Source of the DNA: CAYMAI01 sp964388445
GTDB lineage: Bacteria; 4484-113; JAGGVC01
Assembly: GCA_964388445.1 (NCBI GenBank)
Contig: CAYMAI010000002.1
Coordinates: 248,001 to 312,000, forward strand
Length of the DNA: 64,000 bases
Direction of reading: 5' to 3'
Shown: positions 1-8,956 of the stretch, piece by piece
Position numbering within the stretch: the stretch's first letter is position 1
Layout of the letters: every line of letters starts with the position of its first letter
Notes under the pieces: model-generated
The model's input: only the letters and a program-made list of their open reading frames with translations
Database searches by the model: none
Told to the model about the DNA's origin: nothing
Made by a program: the position numbers and the translations under genes

Positions 1-37
1 AACATGCGCAATCGCTGTTGCATATTTGCGCGCCTGA

Positions 38-1606
38 ATGTATCGTTTCCCGCTTATGACCGAATCCGAGGGAAGCGCTGGCGCGGAAAACATCGAATCG
101 GCGGACATCGCTGCGGAACATTCAATCGCGGCGGACGCTACGGCCGAGGTTGCCGCGCGCCTGCCATCGGAAACCACCGGCGGAAGAAAACAAAAGCGCG
201 ATTTGACGTCGGGCCCGCTTTTGCATCACGTAGTCAAGCTGTCGCTTCCAACGATGGGCGCAATCGCGTTTCACGCAAGCTATAGCATCGCCGACACGAT
301 TTGGGTAGGCCGCTATTTGGGAAAAGAGGCCATCGCCGCGATATCGATTTGGTTTTTCCTGTTCATGGTCTTCATATTTTTCAATCAGGTTTTCGGCGTG
401 GGCAGCGTTGCGCTTATTTCGCAAACTTACGGCGCGAAAGAATATGAAAAAACGAAAATCGTAATCGGCCAAACGTTCATGTTCAAAATATACATGGCTC
501 TTATCGTTACGATTCTCGGCTGGTTGTTCGTTGACGACGTTTATCGCGCGTTCATCGCCGACCCGGAAGTGCAAAGACTCGGCGTCACATACTGCCTTAT
601 TCTCTTTACGGCTCTGCCGATATACTTCAGCGGCTTCACGCTGAATACGTCGTTTCACGGCATCGGCGACATGATGCGCCCGCTGTATATCGTGGCGACG
701 GCGACGATTCTGAACATCGTTCTCGACCCCGTTTTAATCGTCGGCATAAACGGCTCGCTTCACCCGGCGCTGCCAAATCTTACGCCCGGCTACGGCATTG
801 CCGGCGCGGCATACGCAACCGTCATCGCTCAAGCGCTGACGTTTTCGATGGGGCTTTTCATTTTTTTCAGCGGCAGAACCTATCTCAAAATGGAACTCAA
901 ATATCTCGGCAGGCCGATTTGGCTTTGGATATGGAAAATCGTCCGAATCGGCACTCCTACTGCAATAGGCGAAACCATTCGGAACATTGCACAACTTGTA
1001 ATCGGCAAACTCATCGCGCTTTTCGGCACGGCGATATTCGCCGCGCAGGGAATAATGGGCCAGTTTTTTATGCTTCTCTGGATTCCGCTCGGCGGCGTGG
1101 GACAGGCGGTTGTCACGCTCGTCGGCCAAAACCTCGGCGCCGGAAAACCGGAGCGCAGCGAAGAATCCGTATGGAAGTCGCTTTTCGTCGCGCTCGCCAT
1201 TATCCTTCCAATTATCGTTTGCGGATACATATTCGCCCCCGCGCTGGTTTCGGTTTTCAATAACGAGCCGGAAGTGGTTCACGCCGGCACCCAAATTCTG
1301 CGCGTTATTTTGTTCGCATTTTTGCCGCTGACAGTAACCGCGATTCTCGGCAGCGCGTTCTGGGGCTCGGGAGATACCGTACAACCGATGATCGTCGGCG
1401 TCGCCGAAATATATTTCATTCAGCTTCCGCTCATATTCATGGCGGTGAAGCTTGCGGGAAACCCGCTAGTGAGGCTGAACGTGCTTGCCGGCGCGCCGGA
1501 CCCGGTATATTACGGATGGTGGGCGGTGGTTGTCGGCGAAACCGTCGCGGCCGTCGCGATAATTTGGGTGTTCAAGCTAGGTCTGTGGAAGAAAGCCAAG
1601 ATATAA
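38..1606 (+). CDS. MATE family efflux transporter
   Basis: Inner-membrane antiporter of the MATE family, which exports drugs or toxic metabolites using a sodium or proton gradient. After a hydrophilic N-terminal tail of about 55 residues come two homologous halves with about six helices each (roughly residues 65-290 and 300-515). The stretch SYSIADTIWVGR near residue 82 is typical of the first half. Length (522 aa) is slightly above the family norm because of the tail. A TGA directly abuts the ATG at 38, so the start lies inside the window; ATG at 56 is an alternative and neither has a clear ribosome binding site. It converges on the feo operon. Family membership is firm; the substrate is unknown. 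Confidence 0.9.
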   Translation: MYRFPLMTESEGSAGAENIESADIAAEHSIAADATAEVAARLPSETTGGRKQKRDLTSGPLLHHVVKLSLPTMGAIAFHASYSIADTIWVGRYLGKEAIAAISIWFFLFMVFIFFNQVFGVGSVALISQTYGAKEYEKTKIVIGQTFMFKIYMALIVTILGWLFVDDVYRAFIADPEVQRLGVTYCLILFTALPIYFSGFTLNTSFHGIGDMMRPLYIVATATILNIVLDPVLIVGINGSLHPALPNLTPGYGIAGAAYATVIAQALTFSMGLFIFFSGRTYLKMELKYLGRPIWLWIWKIVRIGTPTAIGETIRNIAQLVIGKLIALFGTAIFAAQGIMGQFFMLLWIPLGGVGQAVVTLVGQNLGAGKPERSEESVWKSLFVALAIILPIIVCGYIFAPALVSVFNNEPEVVHAGTQILRVILFAFLPLTVTAILGSAFWGSGDTVQPMIVGVAEIYFIQLPLIFMAVKLAGNPLVRLNVLAGAPDPVYYGWWAVVVGETVAAVAIIWVFKLGLWKKAKI

Positions 1607-1641
1607 AATGCGCTTGCGGAAATCCGGATTAGCACCGAAAA

Positions 1642-1860
1642 CTATCCGCCCGCATTTCTTTGGGATGCGGCTTCCGCCTCGCGACGCTTGCGCTCGGCTT
1701 CCAGAAACTTATGCATATTGCTTCCGCCCTTGCTGCCGCACGAACAGCCCGTCTTCTTGCCGGAACATCCGATGCTGAAGTTTTCTTTGATAAACAGCTT
1801 GTATGCGTAATACGCGGCGGCAACGAAAATGACCGCGAGCACTATCGTTTCAAAAGTCAT
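1642..1860 (-). CDS. FeoB-associated Cys-rich membrane protein
   Basis: A 72-aa protein with one N-terminal membrane helix (residues about 4-20), then a Cys-rich segment (CSGKKTGCSCGSKGG) and a charged helical tail. This matches the small FeoB-associated cysteine-rich family found with ferrous iron transporters, where a role in handling or sensing iron is proposed but not settled. It starts 10 nt after the feoB stop, so it is almost certainly the last gene of the feoA-feoB operon. The overlapping reading frame beginning at 1823 is a shadow. Confidence 0.85.
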   Translation of the reverse strand: MTFETIVLAVIFVAAAYYAYKLFIKENFSIGCSGKKTGCSCGSKGGSNMHKFLEAERKRREAEAASQRNAGG

Positions 1861-1870
1861 TTCAAATCAC

Positions 1871-4108
1871 CTATCCGAATCCGAGCAATTTTCCGCCCTG
1901 ATAAACGAGCAGCGCGAAAACATAAGCAAGAACCGTCGTATACGTCGCGGCGAACAAAAACCACTTCGCGCTCGCCAGTTCCTTTCGTTGAACCGCAAGA
2001 ACCGCCACGCAGGGAATATAAAGCAACACGAACAGCATCAGCGAAATAATTGCAAGCGGGGTATACGCCTTCGCGCCGTCGGGAAGCGTAGCGCTTTGCA
2101 GCACGGACCGAAGCGATTCGTCCGCACCTTCCTCTGCGTGAACGTTGAAAATAACGCCCATTGTCGAAATGACGACTTCTTTCGCGAGAATCCCGCCGAT
2201 AAGCCCTACTCCGATTCGCCAATCGAATCCGAGCGGCTGAATTGCGGGTTCGACTGCCTTTCCAAGCCTTCCGGCTATGCTTCCCGCCATGTTTCGCTGG
2301 GCCGCGTCGAGTTCGATTGCGTCGATTTCCGCAAGCATTTGTTCTTCGAGCGCAGCGGCTTCGTCCGCGTTTGCGGCGGCAATCATTGCGGAATACTTCG
2401 ATTCGACCGCGCCGGTCGCCGCTGCCAAATCCGCCTTCGTCACGGTTACCGGAAAACTGATTCCGTACCAAACCAAAATCGCGCCGGCAAGAATGAACGT
2501 GAACGCCTTTTTAATGTATTGCCTGGCATTTCCCCACGCGTGCAGCAGCACGCTCTTGAAAGTCGGGACCAGATAAGGCGGAAGTTCGAGAATCATCGGG
2601 CTTGCGACGCCTTTGAACAGCAGCGTTCTGAAAAGCTTCGCCGTCAGAACCGTGAACAGCACGCTCGCAATATAAATTCCCCAAAGAACGGTGCCCGCTC
2701 TCGCCGCGGGGAAAAACGCGCCGATTAACAGCAGATACACCGGCAATCGCGCGCTGCAGGTAATCATCGGAATCACGAGAATCGCGAGTATCCGGTCGCG
2801 CCGGTCTTCTAGAACTCGCGTCGCCATTATTGCGGGAACATTGCAACCGAAGCCGACTAGAATCGGCACAAACGCCTTTCCCGGAAGTCCCAGCCTCGAC
2901 ATCGCCCGTTCCATAATGAAGGCGGCGCGGGCGAAATAGCCGCTGTCTTCGAGAATCGCGATGCCCATGAACAAAAGGAATATATTCGGCACGAAAACGA
3001 GCACAGCGCCGACGCCGCCTATCATTCCGTCCACCAATAGCGACTCCAGCATTCCGCCGCCCAATCGCCCGGACAGCATCGCCGTCAGCCAAGCGAATCC
3101 GGTTTCGATGCCCGCCACCATCGGCTCCGCAAGCGTGAAAACCGCGAAGAACAATAGCCACATAGTAGCCAAAAATATCGGAATTCCGGCCATCGGATGC
3201 GTCAAGAATGAGTCAAGTTTGTCGGTCAGGCTACGATGGTCTTCAGTCGTCGATACCTTCAGTACCTGCCTGACGATTCCGTTGATATAGCCGTAACGCC
3301 GTTGTGTTAGGCCGATTTCGAAATTGTCGCCAAGCACGCCGCGTAGCTTTCGCCTCGACTCCTCCAGCGCGCCGAAAACCGCTTCCATAAGCGGATGATG
3401 TTTTACCGCAAGCTCGACTTCGCGGTCGCCTTCGAGCAGCTTTACCGCCGCCCATCGCGCCCGCGCCCTGTTTTCATACTGAGGTGCGGATGCCAACAAG
3501 GCCGCGAGCTTTTCAATTTCGGCGTTCGCCGCATGTCCGTAATCTACTTCGAGCGGAGCAATTTTCTTTATAGGCTCGTCGCCGGACAGCGCCTTTTTCA
3601 GCTCTCCTAAGCCTATTCCGCTGCGCGCCGCCATCGGTATGACCGGAACGCCGAGAAGCTCGCTCATCTTTTTGACGTCTATGGATATTCCGTCGGCTTC
3701 CGCCCTGTCGATCATGTTCAAACATAGAACGATGGGCAGTCCAAGCTCCAATAGCTGAACCGTGAGAAACAGATTCCTGCTGAGATTGCCGGAATCCACG
3801 ACGTCCACGACGACGTCCGGCGCTCTGTCGAGGAGAAAATGTCTTGCGACCAGTTCTTCCTGGCTGAAAGCCGTCAGGCTGTAAGTTCCCGGAAGGTCCA
3901 CGATTACCGCGGACTTACCGCCGAGCTTTATTCTCCCCGCTTTTGTTTCGACCGTTACGCCGGGAAAATTCGCCACGTGCTGATGCGCGCCGGTAAGGTT
4001 GTTGAACACGGTCGTTTTGCCGGTATTCGGAGCGCCCGCAATAGCGACGATTTTCTGAGCCTTGAACGGCTTGTCGTCAACCGGAAAAGCAGTATCGATA
4101 ATCGGCAT
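1871..4108 (-). CDS. feoB: Ferrous iron transport protein B
   Basis: High-affinity Fe(II) importer of the cytoplasmic membrane (745 aa, normal length). The N-terminal cytosolic G domain shows G1 GAPNTGKTT (25-33), G3 DLPG (71-74) and G4 NMID (131-134), followed by a helical regulatory domain. The membrane part begins near residue 300 and contains the two Gate-type cores; a soluble insertion lies near 560-620. It follows feoA by 42 nt and is followed by the FeoB-associated gene. Expression is presumably set by the palindromic operator upstream of feoA. Intact by every motif visible. Confidence 0.97.
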   Translation of the reverse strand: MPIIDTAFPVDDKPFKAQKIVAIAGAPNTGKTTVFNNLTGAHQHVANFPGVTVETKAGRIKLGGKSAVIVDLPGTYSLTAFSQEELVARHFLLDRAPDVVVDVVDSGNLSRNLFLTVQLLELGLPIVLCLNMIDRAEADGISIDVKKMSELLGVPVIPMAARSGIGLGELKKALSGDEPIKKIAPLEVDYGHAANAEIEKLAALLASAPQYENRARARWAAVKLLEGDREVELAVKHHPLMEAVFGALEESRRKLRGVLGDNFEIGLTQRRYGYINGIVRQVLKVSTTEDHRSLTDKLDSFLTHPMAGIPIFLATMWLLFFAVFTLAEPMVAGIETGFAWLTAMLSGRLGGGMLESLLVDGMIGGVGAVLVFVPNIFLLFMGIAILEDSGYFARAAFIMERAMSRLGLPGKAFVPILVGFGCNVPAIMATRVLEDRRDRILAILVIPMITCSARLPVYLLLIGAFFPAARAGTVLWGIYIASVLFTVLTAKLFRTLLFKGVASPMILELPPYLVPTFKSVLLHAWGNARQYIKKAFTFILAGAILVWYGISFPVTVTKADLAAATGAVESKYSAMIAAANADEAAALEEQMLAEIDAIELDAAQRNMAGSIAGRLGKAVEPAIQPLGFDWRIGVGLIGGILAKEVVISTMGVIFNVHAEEGADESLRSVLQSATLPDGAKAYTPLAIISLMLFVLLYIPCVAVLAVQRKELASAKWFLFAATYTTVLAYVFALLVYQGGKLLGFG

Positions 4109-4150
4109 ATATTTCCTTTGGACGGCCTGCCGGCGCGTCCGTCAATCGCT

Positions 4151-4513
4151 TTACCAAGGCAATTTGAAAAACCGCCTGCGCCCTTTTCCGTGCTTCTCCA
4201 TACATCCGCAGCCGGGTTCGCAGGTTTGAAATTCGCCGGAGGATTTGTCATCGTCTTCGGCGCTTGCTTGGCCTGTCGTGAGGATGTTCATACAAATGCT
4301 TCTGCCAAGCCCGATTCGCGTCCCGCCGATTTCGACGAGTATGGGGCCATGCCCGTTGCCGGAACGAAGAACCTTCGCTTTCATTCCCGGATGTACGCCA
4401 AGCGAAACAAGCCGCGAGCAAACGTTCGCCGGCCCTTTGACGTCGGCGATTTCCACCTCGTCGCCTTCGGCAAGCAGGGCGATGGGAACAAGAATTCCAG
4501 CGGTATCGGTCAC
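4151..4513 (-). CDS. feoA: FeoA-domain protein with Cys-rich tail
   Basis: Small SH3-like FeoA protein that supports FeoB. A longer frame opens at 4561, but GTG at 4513 is preceded by GGAGG with 7 nt spacing and gives a 120-aa product beginning VTDTAGILVPIALLAEGDEV; I take this as the start. The core has the usual FeoA pattern (GANVC-like PANVCSRLVSLGVHPG, then a final beta strand ending GLGRSICMNI). The C-terminal 30 residues add TCEPGCGCMEKHGKG, a Cys/His tail not found in minimal FeoA, which might bind metal. First gene of the feo operon. Confidence 0.88.
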   Translation of the reverse strand: MTDTAGILVPIALLAEGDEVEIADVKGPANVCSRLVSLGVHPGMKAKVLRSGNGHGPILVEIGGTRIGLGRSICMNILTTGQASAEDDDKSSGEFQTCEPGCGCMEKHGKGRRRFFKLPW

Positions 4514-4543
4514 TAAAAAGCCTCCAAGCCTCAAGCGAGGCTT

Positions 4544-4562
4544 ATTGAAACTTAGTCTCAAT
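4544..4562 (-). promoter_or_regulatory. Palindromic operator of the feo operon
   Basis: The 19-bp sequence ATTGAAACTTAGTCTCAAT pairs at 8 of 9 symmetric positions around a central T. It begins 2 bp downstream of the -10 box and covers the expected transcription start, an ideal position for a repressor. Size and place fit Fur- or DtxR/MntR-type metalloregulators, but the bases match neither consensus closely, so the regulator is inferred only from context. Between it and the GGAGG of feoA lies a 7-bp hairpin (4526-4543, AAGCCTC/GAGGCTT with a 4-nt loop). Confidence 0.6.
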
Positions 4563-4564
4563 AA

Positions 4565-4593
4565 ATACTAGCCTAACGGAAAATTTGTGTCAA
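4565..4593 (-). promoter_or_regulatory. Sigma70-type promoter of the feo operon
   Basis: On the minus strand TTGACA (4593-4588), a 17-bp spacer and TAGTAT (4570-4565) form a near-consensus housekeeping promoter reading into feoA. Transcription would start near 4558, inside the palindromic operator. Confidence 0.7.
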
Positions 4594-4702
4594 AATAATC
4601 GGGCTTTCGCGGCTCGATATCGCGATTGTGAAAAAACGAGCATAGCTTTCGGAGGCCGTGTTTACGGTGCATTTCGGCGCCACGCCCTCAAATCTCCGGA
4701 CG

Positions 4703-5785
4703 TCAGTTCTCTATCATTTCGATAATTGCAGAAATGTCAGTTTCCGCGGCTTCGTTCATTCGCAAAAGCTCCTCCGAAGCGCTTTCGTCGAATCCCCTGC
4801 GATAAGAAGCAACGATGGCGTCGGTTTTTTGGCGAGGCTCCAGCACTCCCGGCGCCAAATCTGCCTGCCCGAACGCTTTCGCGAGGGCGGACACCTTCGG
4901 GTCATAGCTTATGGCGACGAACGGCTTCGAATATTGCGCCGCGAGTATGCAACCATGCAGCCGGTAGCTCATCACTACGTCCGCCCATCCGAAATGCGGC
5001 ATATGTTCGATCGGGTTTCCCGTTCCGAATTCGACGAATTCGCATCCGGCCGCGCCGGCGATCGCTTTCGACACGATTGAATCTTGTTCACGGTGCAGCG
5101 CGGCGATTCGAAGTTCCACGCCCTGCCCTTCTATCTGATGCTTGGTGCCATGCAAAACGGTGGCGATGTTGGAAACCTGCGTTTCGAATTGGCCGTAAGT
5201 TTTCGGGCATACAAGAATCCGCACCATTCCGGTTCCGCCGTTGGCTCTTCTTATTGCCTCACCGGGCATCAGCGCCGCTTTTAGAGCGAAGCTGAAGTCC
5301 GCAGTTTGGCGAATCTCGTTCTTGACCTTCAGCGAATCCAATATCGCCTTGCTTCCCGAGTCCCGAACGCTTACATAATCCGCTCCGGCAAATGACCGCC
5401 TTACGGCAAGTTTCGACACGGGAGAATTCAGCGGCCCTATCCCCTGCCCGACAAGAGCAATCGTTTTCCCGAATTTGCGGGCGAGCCGCACGACGTTCGA
5501 ATAGTACAGAACGCTTTTGAGGCTGGTCTTGTCTTGGAAGAGCCCTCCGCCCGGAGCGCAAACCACGTCCGCAACCCGAATCGCGGCGGTCAGCGCGCGC
5601 AAATTTTTTCGCGGAACGTATTCGGCCGGAATCGGAAGTGCGTCGTAGATTTCGTCGGAGGTGATGGCGATTTCCAAGGCGCCTTTTTCGACAAGTCTTC
5701 CGAGCCTTAGGCATGCTGTCCACAGCAGCAAGTCGTCGCCGAAGTTGCCGTGGCCGAAATACCCGAAAAGCAAAAGCTTTTTCAA
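4703..5785 (-). CDS. csaB: Polysaccharide pyruvyl transferase, CsaB-like
   Basis: Predicted enzyme moving a pyruvyl group from phosphoenolpyruvate onto a cell-wall polysaccharide; in CsaB organisms the ketal anchors S-layer (SLH) proteins. Family marks are the N-terminal GYFGHGNFGDDLLL, the CAPGGGLFQDKTS loop, VGQGIGPLNS near residue 115, and SYRLHGCILAAQYSKPFVAI near 270. Length (360 aa) is normal for CsaB. The start is TTG at 5785 without a ribosome binding site, but a TATAAT lies 8 nt upstream. No SLH protein is visible in this window, so the acceptor polymer is unknown. Confidence 0.85.
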   Translation of the reverse strand: MKKLLLFGYFGHGNFGDDLLLWTACLRLGRLVEKGALEIAITSDEIYDALPIPAEYVPRKNLRALTAAIRVADVVCAPGGGLFQDKTSLKSVLYYSNVVRLARKFGKTIALVGQGIGPLNSPVSKLAVRRSFAGADYVSVRDSGSKAILDSLKVKNEIRQTADFSFALKAALMPGEAIRRANGGTGMVRILVCPKTYGQFETQVSNIATVLHGTKHQIEGQGVELRIAALHREQDSIVSKAIAGAAGCEFVEFGTGNPIEHMPHFGWADVVMSYRLHGCILAAQYSKPFVAISYDPKVSALAKAFGQADLAPGVLEPRQKTDAIVASYRRGFDESASEELLRMNEAAETDISAIIEMIEN

Positions 5786-5793
5786 CGCCCGAA

Positions 5794-5799
5794 ATTATA
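5794..5799 (-). promoter_or_regulatory. -10 box of a probable leaderless csaB transcript
   Basis: TATAAT on the minus strand ends 8 nt before the TTG start of csaB and there is no Shine-Dalgarno sequence between them, so transcription should begin at or within a base or two of the start codon. The -35 region is not recognisable. Confidence 0.5.
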
Positions 5800-5903
5800 C
5801 TTGGGAAGAACAAATGCGAAACTCCCTTCCCCCGCCGTAACAATGTTTTACACTTGCGATACATTATCGTCACATTACTCGTTTTAAGCATTCTCAAAAC
5901 GGG

Positions 5904-5909
5904 TATAAT
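5904..5909 (+). promoter_or_regulatory. -10 box upstream of the first PKD lipoprotein gene
   Basis: A perfect TATAAT lies 42 nt before the ATG of the lipoprotein gene. No good -35 hexamer is seen at 16-18 bp. The leader carries GGGAGG 5 nt before the start codon. Confidence 0.4.
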
Positions 5910-5951
5910 CATTCGTAGGCGCGCAAGGACGCTGCCGGTTGGGAGGATGCC

Positions 5952-8933
5952 ATGTTTGCAATTGGCGGAGTTTTGAAGCGGTTTGAGATTGCTATTTACT
6001 GCGCGGCCGTTATCGCCGCGATGTTTGCGCTTTTATCTTGCGGCGGCCCGTCCGGCGGACGCACCGATTCCGGCGCTGCAAAAGCCTTTACGGCGGGCAC
6101 AGCCTCCGGCGGTGGGACTGGCAATTTCATCGGCCCCATGCAAGGTTCACCGACATCGCCGGGAATGCTATCCGAAGATGCGATTACCGGAATTCTCACA
6201 CGCGAATTCGAGGCAAAGCTCGCTGAAGCGCGCGAAGGTAAACTCGCATCGGCTGCGCCTTCTTATTCGCCCGGACAGGTTTTCGACCTTTATTACGACG
6301 TCGATACCGAAACTCTTCACTGGACGTATTTCAACCCCGGCGACTATGACCTCGACGGCGAAGTCGGCATTCCCGACATCACGCCTCTGGCCCTGAACTT
6401 CGCAAAAACGATGACAGGCGGCGAATGGGACGACCCGTATCTCGCTTGGCTCGACGGCAGCGAGAACGGCGAAATCGGTGTCACCGACGTTTGGCCCATA
6501 GCAATCAATTTCGAAAAGCGCGTTGACGGCTACGAGATTTTTTCAGCCGGCGCGGCTGACGGCGAATACGAGCTTCTCGGCAACGTGGAGTTTACGGCAT
6601 CGCCCGGCGGCTTTCCGCGTGCGTATTCGTTCAAGCTGCCGAAGCAGGGCAAGCAGTACGTGAAAGTGCGCCCGTATTTCGCAGGAGATACCGGGAACGA
6701 CAGCGCTCCCATTTTGCTCGAAGCGTTTTACTTTCCGCCCGCCCCGCCCGCGTCGATTACCGCCACGCAAGGCACGTTCAACAACCGCATCAGAATCGAA
6801 TGGGAACCCAGCGAAGGCGCAGTGGGGTATTTTGTTTTCGACGGCGAAACGGGCGATAACATCTCGATGGTGTACGGATTTACCTTTTACAACGATTATT
6901 CGATAGGCGACGACAATCCGCGCTCTTATTTCGTAAAGGCATTTAACGACTTGGGACAAGGGCCTGAAAGCGAAATCGCCACCGGATGGGCCAGCGGACT
7001 GCCCGTAATCAATTCCGTAATTTTCGGCGAAATATACAAGTACGCGGATGCGGCTTTCAGCGCCAGCTTGACCGGTCTCGGAACGTTCGACTATTCGTGG
7101 TATTTCGGCGATTTGGCCGAGCCCGCTCAAAGCTCGCAAGTCGAGCCAGTCGTGAAGTTCAATACCGCGGGCTACGTGGACTGCTCGCTGAGCGTGTCGA
7201 ACGAGTACGGCAGCGCATACTTTCCGTTTCAAGTTTCGGTCTATCCGGTTGAAGAGCCGCCCGCTCAGCCGGAGATAATTTCCGTATCGCAGGTCGATGA
7301 AGTCGAAAACGAATTCGCCAGATTTTCCGCGGATGTAACGGGCGATGAGCCTTTAACCTATAGCTGGAATTTCGGCGACGGTGCGGACCCGCCAACCACG
7401 TCGCAAAAGAACCCGACCGTTAAATTGCAAAATCCGGGACTGCATAGCGGTTCGCTAACGGTCAGCAACGCGGGCGGAAGCGATCAAATAGACTTCGAAT
7501 ATAACGTCCAGTTATATTGGCAGCTACCGGCTTACTACGTACAATCCGCGCCTAACTTTGTAAACGCAAACGCAAGTCAAGCCCAGTCCGTATATAACAT
7601 TACTGGTACTACGCCTATCGACTTCGAGTGGGATTTCGGCGGAGGAGCAACTCCGAATATCGTTCAAGGAGTATCGACAAGCGTTGTATTTACCGGCGAG
7701 GGTGAATATACGCTTACAATAAAAGGTACAAACGCAGTCGGCACAACCGAGCGAACATTTACATATTTTGTTGCTGGCACGAACTTTTCTACCTCGCAAA
7801 TTGCCGACTTTTCGACAAGCTCGGTACGTTTGTATAACCGGGGCGGAAACGATCTTGCGGCAATATTTGCCGCTAGCGGTTCCGCATCGAATGCTGTATA
7901 TACCCGGCATTTCGACGGCTCAGCTTGGGTATCAACATATGGCGGATATATAAGCTCGAGCTATGCCACCCACTTTATTCGGAACATTACATTCGACTCC
8001 GCGAACAATCCTCGTTTTGTCAACCCTTATACGAACATGTCGCTGTACGAATCTCCGGGTGCGGGATTTGAACGAGACGTAAATTTAATTCCTTACTTCG
8101 GATATTATGCAAGCCTTGCCCTCGACGGCGCCGATAATCCGCTTATCGCTTATACGCGCACCGACGTCGATGGGCTTTTCCTGGCAAAGCGCGCCGCTGG
8201 AAACTGGACGTACGAACTGCTCGCGGACAATCCTTCCGAAGCGGAAAACAGCCCGATTATCAAATGCGACTCGAATGGAAACGTCCACGTAATATACAAT
8301 ACGAGCGGTCAAAGTACGGACGGAGATATTAAGTACTGCTTCTTCGACGGTAATTCATGGCTGTTCGAAGACATCGGTCCGGTCTCTGGCACCATATTCA
8401 GCGATTTGCAAATTACAAATTCGGACGAACCGGCTGCTTATTATATACGTTACGATGGCTCGGTTGGCCAGGATTTGTATGTTGCAAGGCGAAACGGCGG
8501 AAATTGGAGTCACATCCTCATCGACAGCGGAGTGCGCGCGATTGACTTAGCAACTGCGCCTTATCTAATTGCTGCGCAAGACGGAAGTTTGAGGCTTTTC
8601 TATAGAAAAACAGGAATGTACGTATATTCAATATCCGATACATTGGGCAATGTTGTATCCGAGAATTTTCCTGCGTCCATAACCGGAAGTTCTATCTCTT
8701 ACAATATGCAGCTAGATTCGCTCGATAATCCCCACCTGCTTTTCCAAAGTCGCGTCGGTGATTCCGGCGGAACGGGTTGTATTTTCTATACTTACAATAC
8801 CGGCGGCGGCTGGATAAAACATCCTATCGATTTCACTAACGGTCCCGCTCATCTTCTGCTCGACGGCGACGAAAAAGCCGCAATCGTATATGTAAAATCG
8901 TCCGAAACAAGACTTGCGAGGTTTACGGGATAA
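5952..8933 (+). CDS. Large lipoprotein with dockerin-like EF-hands and PKD domains
   Basis: A 993-aa exported lipoprotein: membrane segment followed by lipobox LLSC (Cys30). Residues 131-142 (DYDLDGEVGIPD) and 168-180 (DGSENGEIGVTD) form two calcium-binding loops of the dockerin-like type, each followed by a hydrophobic helix. A beta-sandwich domain and three PKD domains follow, marked by YSWYFGD, YSWNFGDG and FEWDFGGG motifs. The C-terminal ~380 residues are repeated beta strands typed like a propeller (ALDGADNPLIAY, IIKCDSNGNVHVIY). GGGAGG stands 5 nt before the ATG. A paralogue with the same architecture lies at 60445-63651. Surface adhesion or binding is likely; no catalytic motif is seen. 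Confidence 0.75.
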   Translation: MFAIGGVLKRFEIAIYCAAVIAAMFALLSCGGPSGGRTDSGAAKAFTAGTASGGGTGNFIGPMQGSPTSPGMLSEDAITGILTREFEAKLAEAREGKLASAAPSYSPGQVFDLYYDVDTETLHWTYFNPGDYDLDGEVGIPDITPLALNFAKTMTGGEWDDPYLAWLDGSENGEIGVTDVWPIAINFEKRVDGYEIFSAGAADGEYELLGNVEFTASPGGFPRAYSFKLPKQGKQYVKVRPYFAGDTGNDSAPILLEAFYFPPAPPASITATQGTFNNRIRIEWEPSEGAVGYFVFDGETGDNISMVYGFTFYNDYSIGDDNPRSYFVKAFNDLGQGPESEIATGWASGLPVINSVIFGEIYKYADAAFSASLTGLGTFDYSWYFGDLAEPAQSSQVEPVVKFNTAGYVDCSLSVSNEYGSAYFPFQVSVYPVEEPPAQPEIISVSQVDEVENEFARFSADVTGDEPLTYSWNFGDGADPPTTSQKNPTVKLQNPGLHSGSLTVSNAGGSDQIDFEYNVQLYWQLPAYYVQSAPNFVNANASQAQSVYNITGTTPIDFEWDFGGGATPNIVQGVSTSVVFTGEGEYTLTIKGTNAVGTTERTFTYFVAGTNFSTSQIADFSTSSVRLYNRGGNDLAAIFAASGSASNAVYTRHFDGSAWVSTYGGYISSSYATHFIRNITFDSANNPRFVNPYTNMSLYESPGAGFERDVNLIPYFGYYASLALDGADNPLIAYTRTDVDGLFLAKRAAGNWTYELLADNPSEAENSPIIKCDSNGNVHVIYNTSGQSTDGDIKYCFFDGNSWLFEDIGPVSGTIFSDLQITNSDEPAAYYIRYDGSVGQDLYVARRNGGNWSHILIDSGVRAIDLATAPYLIAAQDGSLRLFYRKTGMYVYSISDTLGNVVSENFPASITGSSISYNMQLDSLDNPHLLFQSRVGDSGGTGCIFYTYNTGGGWIKHPIDFTNGPAHLLLDGDEKAAIVYVKSSETRLARFTG

Positions 8934-8956
8934 TCGGCGAAATGCAAGCGGAAGGT

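Noticed and set aside
122..658. Long antisense frames inside the MATE, tricorn, porin-like and PKD genes
   Set aside because: They are shadows created by GC-rich codon bias in the real genes; their Arg-rich composition has no protein character.
5952..8933. Cellulosome component because of dockerin-like loops
   Set aside because: No glycoside hydrolase or cohesin is present, the protein is a lipoprotein, and the loops are near the N-terminus.
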